64,000 bases of DNA from Clostridiales bacterium (lineage in GTDB: Bacteria; Bacillota; Clostridia; Peptostreptococcales; Acidaminobacteraceae). A program made the translations under genes and the position numbers. This document shows positions 42,290 through 51,213 of this stretch, piece by piece (position 1 is the stretch's first letter; every line of letters starts with the position of its first letter). A model generated the notes under the pieces. The model was not told the origin of the DNA. It did no database searches and worked only from the letters and a program-made list of their open reading frames with translations. Location of the stretch: NCBI GenBank assembly GCA_016342415.1, contig JAEIOD010000003.1, positions 248,001-312,000 of the forward strand, given 5' to 3'.

Positions 42290-42970
42290 ATGGACAAAAA
42301 GAGATTAATAAGAGTACTTGTGGCAAATATTATTGTTGTTCTTGTATCGATAGAATTGCCCTATCAGGACAAGTCACTGATGCAAACTTTTTTTTTAGCG
42401 TTTGTAGGGAATCATTCAAATTTAATAGGCGTACTGTGTGGTACTGTGATAACTGTTGTCTTATTGTGGTCAATCAGAGAAATTAATTTAAGTGAAGTCG
42501 TTAAACTTAATGGTATTGGAATTTTTGCCTTGATGATATTTGTAATATTTCCAATGTTGTTTAGGTTTACAGAGGTGATTAAAACACCAATCTATATGTT
42601 CAGTGATGGTGTCAAATCCATCTCAATGAAAGAATCAACACTAACTATTGGGAATTGGCATGATGACTATGAGGCGCTGTTGTCTTTTGATATGAAGTAT
42701 TACGGTGAAGAGGAAGAGAGCGTGAAAATGAAACTGATATTACCTGATGAACTCAAAACATACTTTGTATTTGATGAAATCGTGTTAGAAGATGGTTTCA
42801 TATCTCATTTGAATGGTGTTGTCAGATACAGAGAGTCAATTGACTTGATTTTAAAAGATGGAGTAACTCGTGAATCGTTAAACAGTATTAAGTTAAATAG
42901 TTTTAATTATACAATAGTTTTAATGAATGATAATGAAACGATTGACTATATTAGAAATGACTTCTATTAA
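42290..42970 (+). CDS. Membrane protein of envelope cluster, unknown
   Basis: The 226-residue protein starts at ATG 42290 after TTTGGAGG. It has three hydrophobic helices in its first half (VLVANIIVVLVSIEL; LIGVLCGTVITVVLLWSI; GIGIFALMIFVIFPMLF) and an extracytoplasmic C-terminal half of about 120 residues rich in beta strands. No family recognised. It is followed after 33 bp by an LCP protein and precedes another membrane protein of unknown role, suggesting a joint part in cell-envelope building. Confidence 0.6.
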   Translation: MDKKRLIRVLVANIIVVLVSIELPYQDKSLMQTFFLAFVGNHSNLIGVLCGTVITVVLLWSIREINLSEVVKLNGIGIFALMIFVIFPMLFRFTEVIKTPIYMFSDGVKSISMKESTLTIGNWHDDYEALLSFDMKYYGEEEESVKMKLILPDELKTYFVFDEIVLEDGFISHLNGVVRYRESIDLILKDGVTRESLNSIKLNSFNYTIVLMNDNETIDYIRNDFY

Positions 42971-43003
42971 TTATAGTCAAAGGAAAGAACCGAAAGAAGA
43001 AAA

Positions 43004-44032
43004 ATGATAAAGAAAATATTAAAAGGATGTTTGATTGTTCTGTTAGTGACAGTGATTTTGCTGATAGGGTACTATCTTGTCTTTATACAGAACAGCGAAA
43101 TCAACAAAAGTAAAACGGCAACACCGATAGAGGATTTTACATACTCCAGTCCATCAACTGAAGAGGATCTTATGGTAGACGAAGTCCTAAATTCAGATGG
43201 AGCTTCGAGTTTCAACGACATACCAGACTTTGAACCCATGACAATAAATGAAGCCAACAAGATAAAACTTAGAGGGCTTGTTGAAGAGAGCAGTCGTTTA
43301 AATATAGTTTTGTTCTCCCATGATGGAGTCAGAGCGGATACAATTATTTTTATCAGTTTTGATCCTGTATCAAAGAAGATAAATGCCATTAACATCCCTA
43401 GAGATACTTACTGGCGAGTTAAAGGTTACACTTCGGATTATGGCAATCAGAAGATCAATGCTGTTTATGGAAGAGGTAGTGGCCTAGGAGGATCTAAAGG
43501 TGTAAAAGAGGCGATAGCCAATTTACTTCAGGTACCTGTCCATTATGTTGTAAAGATTGATTACGAGGGTACTGAAGCCATTATAAACAGTATTGACGGT
43601 ATTGAAATAAACGTTGAACATGACATGATTTATGATGATGTTTGGGCTGATCCTCCACTACATATTGACATCAAAGAAGGTTTTCAGGTTTTAGATGGTC
43701 ATAATGCTGTGGATTACTTAAGATGGCGCAAAAACAATGGTGAATTGGGAGATGGTGATCTTCCTCGTATCAGGAGAATGCAGAAATTTGCTGATAGTGT
43801 TCTGAATAAAGTCATCAGTCCAAAGTTCCCTGAACTTGTTGGTGCTTGTTTTAAGTACATCTATACGGATATGGAATTTGATTTGGCATTATCTTACGCT
43901 TTAAAAGCGACTGGTGTTAAATCATCTAATATTACCTTTAAAAGGTTACCGGGTGATGTGAAAGGTTATTTCTATGTCATGGATGTTAAAAAAACACAAG
44001 AGTTGTTAATCGATACTTATGGTGCTAATTAA
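43004..44032 (+). CDS. LytR-CpsA-Psr (LCP) family cell-wall ligase
   Basis: The 342-residue protein has a short cytoplasmic start, one helix (LIVLLVTVILLIGYYLVF) and a large extracellular LCP domain: LNIVLFSHDGVRADTIIFIS (metal Asp and Arg), INIPRDTYW, INAVYGRG, VHYVVKIDYEG and LRWR...GDLPRIRRMQ (Arg residues for pyrophosphate binding). LCP enzymes attach teichoic acids or capsular polymers from lipid carriers to peptidoglycan. It lies in a run with membrane and PAP2 phosphatase genes that may serve lipid-carrier recycling. Confidence 0.93.
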   Translation: MIKKILKGCLIVLLVTVILLIGYYLVFIQNSEINKSKTATPIEDFTYSSPSTEEDLMVDEVLNSDGASSFNDIPDFEPMTINEANKIKLRGLVEESSRLNIVLFSHDGVRADTIIFISFDPVSKKINAINIPRDTYWRVKGYTSDYGNQKINAVYGRGSGLGGSKGVKEAIANLLQVPVHYVVKIDYEGTEAIINSIDGIEINVEHDMIYDDVWADPPLHIDIKEGFQVLDGHNAVDYLRWRKNNGELGDGDLPRIRRMQKFADSVLNKVISPKFPELVGACFKYIYTDMEFDLALSYALKATGVKSSNITFKRLPGDVKGYFYVMDVKKTQELLIDTYGAN

Positions 44033-44057
44033 TAAAAAGCCGTGATGGAGGTAGATC

Positions 44058-44777
44058 ATGTTAAGTCAATTGCACGATTTCTGGAGCGAATACAGAAAAA
44101 TAATTATACCAGTCATGATTGTACTTTCTATAGGGTACCTGTCACTCTTCTTTAAGATTGGTATCTTTTTTGAGGATACATTTTTAGAGAAAAGCAGCGA
44201 GGGTTCCATAACGTCTTATGTTGGTAAAAATGTCGAAGGGCGTATAAGAATTGATGTGAAAGAATTTGATTCTGAAAAATCCATTGTAACGTATCGGTTG
44301 CCCAACCAATTGGAGTTTCACTATACGGTTTTAAGTATAAAAGAAGCATATAAAAAGCATTATCAGATAGAAATATTAGATGATAAAGACGATACCGTCT
44401 TCAAAGGCACATACGATGCTGATGGCTTTTATCTTAGAGATGACAGTGGAGAAATCGTATTTGATTATGACATTTCAGGTTTTGGATATGATAACAAACG
44501 ATTTTTATCTAGTTACAGACCTTCGTTTCTGACAACGGTAAAACGATCTTTACTGGAAAATGAGACTTATAGAGGTGATGGTGGCTATTTAGCAGTGGCA
44601 ATAATTTTGTCTGTTTTTATAATCATCGATATTAATAATCCTTTGTTCTTTTTCTATTTAAGAAACGCTCTGTCGGTAAAAGATCCTGAACCTTCAGAGT
44701 TGTATATGACACTACAACATATTGCTTGGATTGTGTATCCTTTCATGATTTTTATCTTATTAATCATAGCGTTATGA
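44058..44777 (+). CDS. Membrane protein of envelope cluster, unknown
   Basis: The 239-residue protein has an N-terminal helix (IIIPVMIVLSIGYLSLFFKIGI), an extracellular central part of about 110 residues and two C-terminal helices (GYLAVAIILSVFIIIDI; IAWIVYPFMIFILLIIAL). GGAGG before the ATG. It follows the LCP gene after 25 bp. I do not recognise the family. Confidence 0.6.
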   Translation: MLSQLHDFWSEYRKIIIPVMIVLSIGYLSLFFKIGIFFEDTFLEKSSEGSITSYVGKNVEGRIRIDVKEFDSEKSIVTYRLPNQLEFHYTVLSIKEAYKKHYQIEILDDKDDTVFKGTYDADGFYLRDDSGEIVFDYDISGFGYDNKRFLSSYRPSFLTTVKRSLLENETYRGDGGYLAVAIILSVFIIIDINNPLFFFYLRNALSVKDPEPSELYMTLQHIAWIVYPFMIFILLIIAL

Positions 44778-44863
44778 CGAAGTTATATTGAAAATCATAT
44801 GATCGGATTTGAATTACAGGTAAAAGATTTTAAAACTATATATCCGTAATCAATATTTTAAAG

Positions 44864-44892
44864 ACACTCTATCAATGTGATGGGGTGTTTTT
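44864..44892 (+). terminator. Terminator after LCP operon
   Basis: ACACTCTATCA-ATG-TGATGGGGTGT (three G-T pairs) then TTTTT. Confidence 0.75.
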
Positions 44893-45041
44893 GATGTCCA
44901 AAACACCTTTATAGGATTCTTTTTTGAAATAACAATTGCATTGGTTAAAAATTGGAACACGGCATGGTTTTATTGGAAGGCTGCTCCTTATTTTAATCAG
45001 TATAATTAAGGAAAAGGTTTTCAGGTAGAAAGGTGGGGCTT

Positions 45042-45887
45042 ATGAGTATTAGGAAAAAAATATTGATTGCATCAGGGGTTGTTGCATTCATGCTGACGTT
45101 ACTGGCATTTGGTACAATTGATTACGATGTATCAATGAATTTAGTCAACAAAGAGTCATTATTTGGAGAGTTCTTTAACAGACACGGAGAATTTCCTGTA
45201 GGATTAGTGATGTTAATAGGTGTGGGAATTTTATTTGCTACTAGAAAAAAAGAAAAAACAGTCAATAACATTTTGGGTTATATCTTTGCCATACCGTTTA
45301 TGTTCTTGTTTTCATTCTTTATTGGTATTATGCCATTTAATTATGCGTATGAACACACTGAAGGTAGCATACCATCAGGGATGTTTATCTTGGCGATTGT
45401 CATATCTGTAGTCATTTTTACTCTCTCTTTAATTGTAATTAAAAAAATGGGTAGAGAACGTTTAATGAAATATAGAAAAATAGCACTTCTATTTGTTTTA
45501 TTAGGTATCAGTTCTCTAGTTGTTGTAAATGTTGTAAAGATCATATGGGCAAGACCTAGAATGAGATCCATTTCTAGTATAGAAGAGTTTAAGTATTGGT
45601 TTGAAATAAACGGACTATCTTTTGACAACGAACTTAAATCATTCCCTTCAGGGCATACGGCAAACGGGTTTTTAATGGTAGCACTGGCTTATTTATTACC
45701 TACAAAAGTATGGCGAAACAGATTTATGATTTTCGGTATTGCATGGGGCAGTTGTGTTGCACTGAGTCGAGTGATTTTAGGAGCACACTTCTTAAGTGAT
45801 GTTATTGTTGGAGGTTTTGCAACCATTGTAGTGATGTTTATTTTAGAACATATTTTATTGAAAAATAGTGATTTAAATGTGAGTTAG
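45042..45887 (+). CDS. PAP2-family membrane phosphatase
   Basis: The 281-residue protein starts at ATG 45042 behind AGGTGGGG. Six or so helices carry the three PAP2 motifs: KIIWARPRMRS (KxxxxxxRP), FPSGHTANG (PSGH) and SRVILGAHFLSD (SRxxxxxHxxxD). Such enzymes remove phosphate from undecaprenyl pyrophosphate or phosphatidyl-phosphates outside the membrane. Length and motifs are normal. The next gene (GH3 giant) starts 31 bp later. Confidence 0.93.
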   Translation: MSIRKKILIASGVVAFMLTLLAFGTIDYDVSMNLVNKESLFGEFFNRHGEFPVGLVMLIGVGILFATRKKEKTVNNILGYIFAIPFMFLFSFFIGIMPFNYAYEHTEGSIPSGMFILAIVISVVIFTLSLIVIKKMGRERLMKYRKIALLFVLLGISSLVVVNVVKIIWARPRMRSISSIEEFKYWFEINGLSFDNELKSFPSGHTANGFLMVALAYLLPTKVWRNRFMIFGIAWGSCVALSRVILGAHFLSDVIVGGFATIVVMFILEHILLKNSDLNVS

Positions 45888-45918
45888 ATATTTAAAAGCG
45901 TAATTAGAAAGGTAAAAC

Positions 45919-48900
45919 ATGAATATTGGAAATGAAAAAGTGATGCTTAATCATCAATCGAAAATAGATGACATGACTCTTGAGGAAAAAGTATCTTTGA
46001 TGTCGGGGGCAAACTTTTGGAATACCAAATCCGTAGATCGTTTGAATATCCCTTCAATGATGTTGACGGATGGTCCTCATGGATTAAGAAAACAAGGTGG
46101 CAAAAGTGACCATTTGGGTCTGAATAAAAGTATGCCATCCACGTGTTTTCCTACTGCAGCGACACTTGCGAACAGTTGGGATGTGACACTATTATCCGAA
46201 GTAGGCAGTTGTCTTGGAAAAGAGGCCAAAGGTGAAGATGTTAGTGTTCTTCTTGGGCCGGGACTGAATATCAAGAGAAATCCCCTATGTGGCAGAAACT
46301 TTGAGTACTTCTCAGAAGACCCCTTTCTTTCTGGGAAGTTGTCTGCTGCCATGATTAAAGGGATCCAGAGTGAAGGTATTGCCGCCTGTCCAAAACACTT
46401 TGCAGTGAACAGTCAGGAAACAAGGCGAATGATTGTTGATGAAATAGTGGATGAACGCGCTTTACATGAACTCTATTTAGAAGGATTTAGATATGCAGTA
46501 ACAGAAGGTAAGGCAAAAGTTATCATGACCGCTTACAACAAAGTAAATGGTGACTATGCCAATGAAAATCAATATCTACTAAATGATGTTCTTAAAAACT
46601 CATGGGGATTTGACGGTTTGGTTGTCACCGATTGGGGGGGAAATAACGATCGAGTTGCTGGTCTGACTGCCGGTAATGCTTTGGAGATGCCTTCAACAAA
46701 TGGTATGACAGATCTGGAAATACTTCATGCAATAGAAAATAATGTAATAGATGAATCATTACTTGATAAACGTGTGGATCAGGTTTTGACAGTGATCTAT
46801 GACGCTTTACCTTATATTGACAAAGGTAAATCATATACTGAAGAAGAACATCATGAAAAGGCGATTGAAGCATCTGTTAGATCGATAGTCTTACTGAAAA
46901 ATGACAATCAAATACTTCCTATAACAGATACCTCTAAAAAAATAGCTGTCATAGGGGATTTTGCCAAAACCCCAAGGTATCAAGGTGCAGGCAGTTCTTT
47001 AATAGAACCTACTAAAGTGGATAGTTTATTAGATGTTCTAAACGATGGTGCTTTAAATATTATTGGTTATGAAAAAGGCTTTAAAAGATTAGGTGGAAAG
47101 AGCAAAAAATTGAAAGCTGATGCGTGTCAGTTGGCAAAAAAATCTGATGTAGTTCTGTTATTTTTGGGCTTGGATGAAGGTAGTGAAGCAGAAGGTGTAG
47201 ACAGAGAACATATGAGATTATCTGTAAATCAGATAGAACTTGTTGATGCACTGTCTTTACTAGGAAAAGACATTGTCCTGATTTTAGCAGGAGGATCACC
47301 TGTAGAGTTACCGTTTATAAACAAAGTAAAAGGTATACTTCATGGTTATTTGCCTGGACAAGGTGGCGGTACAGCTTTAAGTAAGATCCTTACTGGAGAA
47401 AGAAACCCTTCTGGGAAACTTTCAGAAAGTTATCCTGAGTTTTATAGTGATGTGCCTTCTGCAAAGTATTATCCAGGAGAGATCTTAACTTCAGAACACA
47501 AAGAAAGTATTTATATCGGTTATAGATATTTTGATACTGCAAATAAAACGGTCAGATTTCCTTTTGGTTTTGGTTTATCCTATACAAGTTTTGAATATTC
47601 CCAAATAAAGATTGAAGACAGAAAAGTCTATTTTGATATTAGAAATACCGGTAGTGTTGCAGGTGAAGAAGTTGTACAGGTGTATGTAAGATCAAATGAC
47701 AGTCAGGTCTTTAAAGCGAAAAAAGAGTTGAAAGGTTTTTCAAAAGTAAAGTTGTTACCGGGTGAAAAGAAACATGTCGAGATTGATTTAGACGACCATG
47801 CTTTTTCATATTACAATGTCGTCTTAAAAAAATGGGTTGAAGAGCCAGGTAAATACGACATTTTAGTAGGTGCATCTTCTAGAGATATCAAATTGACTCA
47901 AGCCATTGTTGTTACCGGTGATCCAGTAGAATCGCCTTACAATAAAAATAGAATACAACCCTATTTTAACTGTTCGTTAGACAACTTGACATCATCGGAT
48001 TTTGAACAACTTATAGAGAAGTCATTGCCGGTCAGTAGCTGGGATAAAGAAAAGAAGTTGACAAAAGATGACATCATAGAACAATCGAAGTATGGTGGTT
48101 GGTTTGGAAAATTGCTGTACCATTTGATTTTGCTCGTACGCAAATTTTATTTGATGAGAAAAAAACCGATTTTAGCAAATAATGTGATGTTTGTCATGGA
48201 GATGCCTTTTAGAAGTGTTGCCAGAATGTCGGGTGGTCTGATAAATATGAACATGTTGGACGGATTATTGATGATGGTCAATGGACAATTTTTAAAAGGA
48301 TTAAAAATACTACTTAAAATAGAAACAAGAAGAACCATGGAGGGGAAAATGAAAAGTCGTAAACAACTGAAATTAGAGGCAAAAGAGCAGTTTCTAAAAG
48401 ATAAATCCAAGAAAAAATCCAGACGTATTGAACTTTCGAAAATGGATGCAGATAAAAGAAGTAAGGAAAAGAAGGAAGATAAACTAGAGAGAAAAGCACA
48501 AAAAAAGGATAGAAAATCATTTGTAAAACTATTACCCACTACACAGAAAAAAGAAGCCAGGAAATATGATAAATACTATAAGAAGTTAAGAAAAAGGCCT
48601 AGAAAATATGCGGTATTAGGATTACTTCTTCTGGTTGTTGTCTTTGTTGGTATTAAGGTAAGTCCGATTATCACAGATATTTCAGAACTGATGTCCACGG
48701 AATTGATTTCTGATACACCAGAAGCAAAAGCGGCTCTGGAATATGGTCAGATTGTAGCAGAAGAGATTTCGGATGAAGGCATTGTACTTCTGAAAAATGA
48801 AGACTCTCTTTTACCGCTTTTAGATAAACAAGTCAATGTTTTTGGTTATTCCGCACACAACTTTAGACTGAGTGGTGGTGGATCGGGTGGTGCAGATCAA

Positions 48901-51090
48901 AAACGTGCCATTAACTTCTTTGATGGTCTTGCAATGTCAAATATTGAATACAACAAAGACTTGTATGATTTTTACCAGCAAAATGAAGACTATGTCACTA
49001 AAGAAGGCAAAACCGGCCTGTTACAAGTTGCAAAAAGTATGCTGTCAAAAGGTGTTGAAAACGAACCGACGATTGATTATTTGACAGATGATATCATTAA
49101 AAATGCACAGGCTTTTTCTGATACAGCGATTGTTGTTTTAACAAGTTCAAGTGTAGAAGCCAGTGATGCTGAGTTAGAGCAGTTGCGTTTATCAGATAAT
49201 ATGAAAGATTTGCTGGACAGAGTAACGTCTAATTTTGAAAATGTTATTGTCATCGTTAATGCCGGTAATACGTTGGAGTTAGGATTCTTAGATGAGTATC
49301 CTTCTATTAAAGCTGCAGTATGGACAGGTACACCAGGCTCTAGAGGTGCTGTTTCATTAGGAAAAATACTTGCAGGAGATGTAAATCCTTCAGGTCGTTT
49401 AACGGATACTTATGTCTATGATAACTCAACACATCCTTCAATTGAGAATTTTGGAGATTATCAGTATGACAATATAGATGGTATAGGACTTTTGGAATAT
49501 GAAGAAGGTATTTATATCGGGTACAGATACTACGAAACATACTATCTGGATAATGAAGCTGAGTATCAAAAAACAGTTCAATATCCATTTGGACATGGAT
49601 TGAGTTATACCGATTTTGAATGGGAACTTGTAAACTCAGTTATAGATGACGACATGGTTACAGTGGATGTAAAAGTTAAAAATACAGGAGACCGTGACGG
49701 TAAGGATGTTGTTCAAGTTTATTTCTCAGCACCTTATTATGAGGGGGGTATAGAAAAATCATCAATTGAACTTGGTGCTTATGCTAAGACAAGTTTATTA
49801 AAACCAAATGAGTCAGAAGTTTTAAGTATTGCTTTTAAAACGAGAGAAATGTCATCTTATGATATGGAAACTTTAGAAGCGTTTGTTTTAGAAGCTGGTA
49901 ATTATGAGATTCACATCAGTAAAAATGTACACGAACCTATGATTTCTTTAAACTATGAAGTAAAAGATACAATTGTGTACACAAAAGATGACAAAACAGG
50001 TACACCGATTGAAAATCAATTCGATTACGCTGATGGCAATTTAAAGTATTTATCAAGAGCGGATTGGGAAAATACGTATCCGAGTGATGAAGACCTCAGT
50101 TTAACAGCGACTGATGAATTTGTGAAAGACTTTAATAGAACACCAGAAAAAGTTGAGGGTACTTTACCAACAACTGGTGCTGAGAATAATATCGTATTAA
50201 AGGATTTAAAAGGATTGGATTACAATGATCCTAAATGGGATGCTTTTCTAGATCAATTTACAATGGAAGAAATGAACGCACTTGTCAATACAGGTGCTTA
50301 TAGAACATTAGGATTTGAAAGATTGGGTTTACCAGACACAGTATTAATGGACGGACCAGCGGGTATCAATAATTTCTTTAAAGAAACAACAGCTGCTTCT
50401 TATCCAACTGAAATTGTTATTGCTTCTACGTGGAATGACGATTTGGCTTATAAAATGGGTGAAGCTGTTGGAATGGAAGCGAATGCTTATGGTGTAGACG
50501 GTTGGTATGCACCGGGGATGAACCTTCATAGATCACCAAAAGGTGGTAGAAATTTTGAGTACTTCTCTGAAGATCCATTGTTATCGGGAAAAATGAGTAC
50601 TGGTATGGTAAGTGGCGCACAAAGTAAAGATATATTGGTTTTCATGAAACACTTTGCAATGAATGAACAAGAGATAAATGCTCGTTCAGGTGTCGTGGTG
50701 TTTGCCAATGAACAAGCCATGAGAGAGCTTTATTTAAAGCCATTTGAAATTACTGTAAAAGAAGCTCAAGTGACAGGTGTGATGTCTAGTTTTATTCATA
50801 TCGGACATAAATGGTCAGGTGGTAATCCAGAATTGCTTCAAAATGTCCTTAGAGATGAATGGGGATTTGTAGGAGTTGTATCCACTGATGCTGTATTAGG
50901 TGATTTTATGGATGTTAACTTAGCAGTAAGAAATGGCAATGAGTTGATGTTGGCAATGATAAAACAAGGAAATATTAAAAAATTAGATGAACTGTATCAA
51001 GAAGATCCAGTAGGAATAACTGTAGGTGCAAGAGCACGTACTCATAATATTTGTTATGCTCTTTTAGAGTATACAAATGCAGTGAAGTAA
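45919..51090 (+). CDS. Giant double GH3 beta-glucosidase with central membrane helix
   Basis: The 1723-residue protein has two glycoside hydrolase family 3 units. Residues 10-760 are a classical GH3 (MTLEEKVSLMSGANFW; nucleophile D238 in VVTDWGG; GH3 C-domain with GSEAEGVDREHM; Fn3-like end), with no signal peptide. About 760-895 is a basic Lys/Arg-rich linker, then one membrane helix at 897-918 (AVLGLLLLVVVFVGIKVSPI). Residues 925-1723 are a permuted GH3 in C-domain, Fn3, N-domain order (VLLKNEDSLLPL...; VLMDGPAGI...; nucleophile candidate D1657 in VVSTDAVLGDFM). Predicted topology puts the first enzyme inside and the second outside the cell. An ATG at 48349 with GGAGGGG close by could yield the second half alone. 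Confidence 0.9.
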   Translation: MNIGNEKVMLNHQSKIDDMTLEEKVSLMSGANFWNTKSVDRLNIPSMMLTDGPHGLRKQGGKSDHLGLNKSMPSTCFPTAATLANSWDVTLLSEVGSCLGKEAKGEDVSVLLGPGLNIKRNPLCGRNFEYFSEDPFLSGKLSAAMIKGIQSEGIAACPKHFAVNSQETRRMIVDEIVDERALHELYLEGFRYAVTEGKAKVIMTAYNKVNGDYANENQYLLNDVLKNSWGFDGLVVTDWGGNNDRVAGLTAGNALEMPSTNGMTDLEILHAIENNVIDESLLDKRVDQVLTVIYDALPYIDKGKSYTEEEHHEKAIEASVRSIVLLKNDNQILPITDTSKKIAVIGDFAKTPRYQGAGSSLIEPTKVDSLLDVLNDGALNIIGYEKGFKRLGGKSKKLKADACQLAKKSDVVLLFLGLDEGSEAEGVDREHMRLSVNQIELVDALSLLGKDIVLILAGGSPVELPFINKVKGILHGYLPGQGGGTALSKILTGERNPSGKLSESYPEFYSDVPSAKYYPGEILTSEHKESIYIGYRYFDTANKTVRFPFGFGLSYTSFEYSQIKIEDRKVYFDIRNTGSVAGEEVVQVYVRSNDSQVFKAKKELKGFSKVKLLPGEKKHVEIDLDDHAFSYYNVVLKKWVEEPGKYDILVGASSRDIKLTQAIVVTGDPVESPYNKNRIQPYFNCSLDNLTSSDFEQLIEKSLPVSSWDKEKKLTKDDIIEQSKYGGWFGKLLYHLILLVRKFYLMRKKPILANNVMFVMEMPFRSVARMSGGLINMNMLDGLLMMVNGQFLKGLKILLKIETRRTMEGKMKSRKQLKLEAKEQFLKDKSKKKSRRIELSKMDADKRSKEKKEDKLERKAQKKDRKSFVKLLPTTQKKEARKYDKYYKKLRKRPRKYAVLGLLLLVVVFVGIKVSPIITDISELMSTELISDTPEAKAALEYGQIVAEEISDEGIVLLKNEDSLLPLLDKQVNVFGYSAHNFRLSGGGSGGADQKRAINFFDGLAMSNIEYNKDLYDFYQQNEDYVTKEGKTGLLQVAKSMLSKGVENEPTIDYLTDDIIKNAQAFSDTAIVVLTSSSVEASDAELEQLRLSDNMKDLLDRVTSNFENVIVIVNAGNTLELGFLDEYPSIKAAVWTGTPGSRGAVSLGKILAGDVNPSGRLTDTYVYDNSTHPSIENFGDYQYDNIDGIGLLEYEEGIYIGYRYYETYYLDNEAEYQKTVQYPFGHGLSYTDFEWELVNSVIDDDMVTVDVKVKNTGDRDGKDVVQVYFSAPYYEGGIEKSSIELGAYAKTSLLKPNESEVLSIAFKTREMSSYDMETLEAFVLEAGNYEIHISKNVHEPMISLNYEVKDTIVYTKDDKTGTPIENQFDYADGNLKYLSRADWENTYPSDEDLSLTATDEFVKDFNRTPEKVEGTLPTTGAENNIVLKDLKGLDYNDPKWDAFLDQFTMEEMNALVNTGAYRTLGFERLGLPDTVLMDGPAGINNFFKETTAASYPTEIVIASTWNDDLAYKMGEAVGMEANAYGVDGWYAPGMNLHRSPKGGRNFEYFSEDPLLSGKMSTGMVSGAQSKDILVFMKHFAMNEQEINARSGVVVFANEQAMRELYLKPFEITVKEAQVTGVMSSFIHIGHKWSGGNPELLQNVLRDEWGFVGVVSTDAVLGDFMDVNLAVRNGNELMLAMIKQGNIKKLDELYQEDPVGITVGARARTHNICYALLEYTNAVK
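48338..48351 (+). promoter_or_regulatory. Internal ribosome site and start within the GH3 giant
   Basis: GGAGGGGAAAATG in frame at residue 811, directly at the junction between the two enzyme halves. It may be a relic of a separate second gene or an active start for an outer-surface GH3 of 913 residues. The spacing is short (three bases). Confidence 0.4.
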
Positions 51091-51092
51091 TT

Positions 51093-51122
51093 AAAAGAGT
51101 CGGGTTTTCCTGACTCTTTTCT
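51093..51122 (+). terminator. Terminator after GH3 gene
   Basis: AAAAGAGTCGGG-TTTT-CCTGACTCTTTT with T-rich tail. Confidence 0.85.
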
Positions 51123-51213
51123 TCTTTTATACAATACTACCGAGTAATTTTGTTTCGTTTGTGGTATAAATAAAGCAACTATTTATGGATTAATTAAGTT
51201 CTGAGGTGAAAAA

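Noticed and set aside
48147-48539. 130-codon minus-strand Phe/Leu-rich frame
   Set aside because: Antisense to the basic linker of the GH3 protein; the Lys codons read as Phe/Leu on the other strand.
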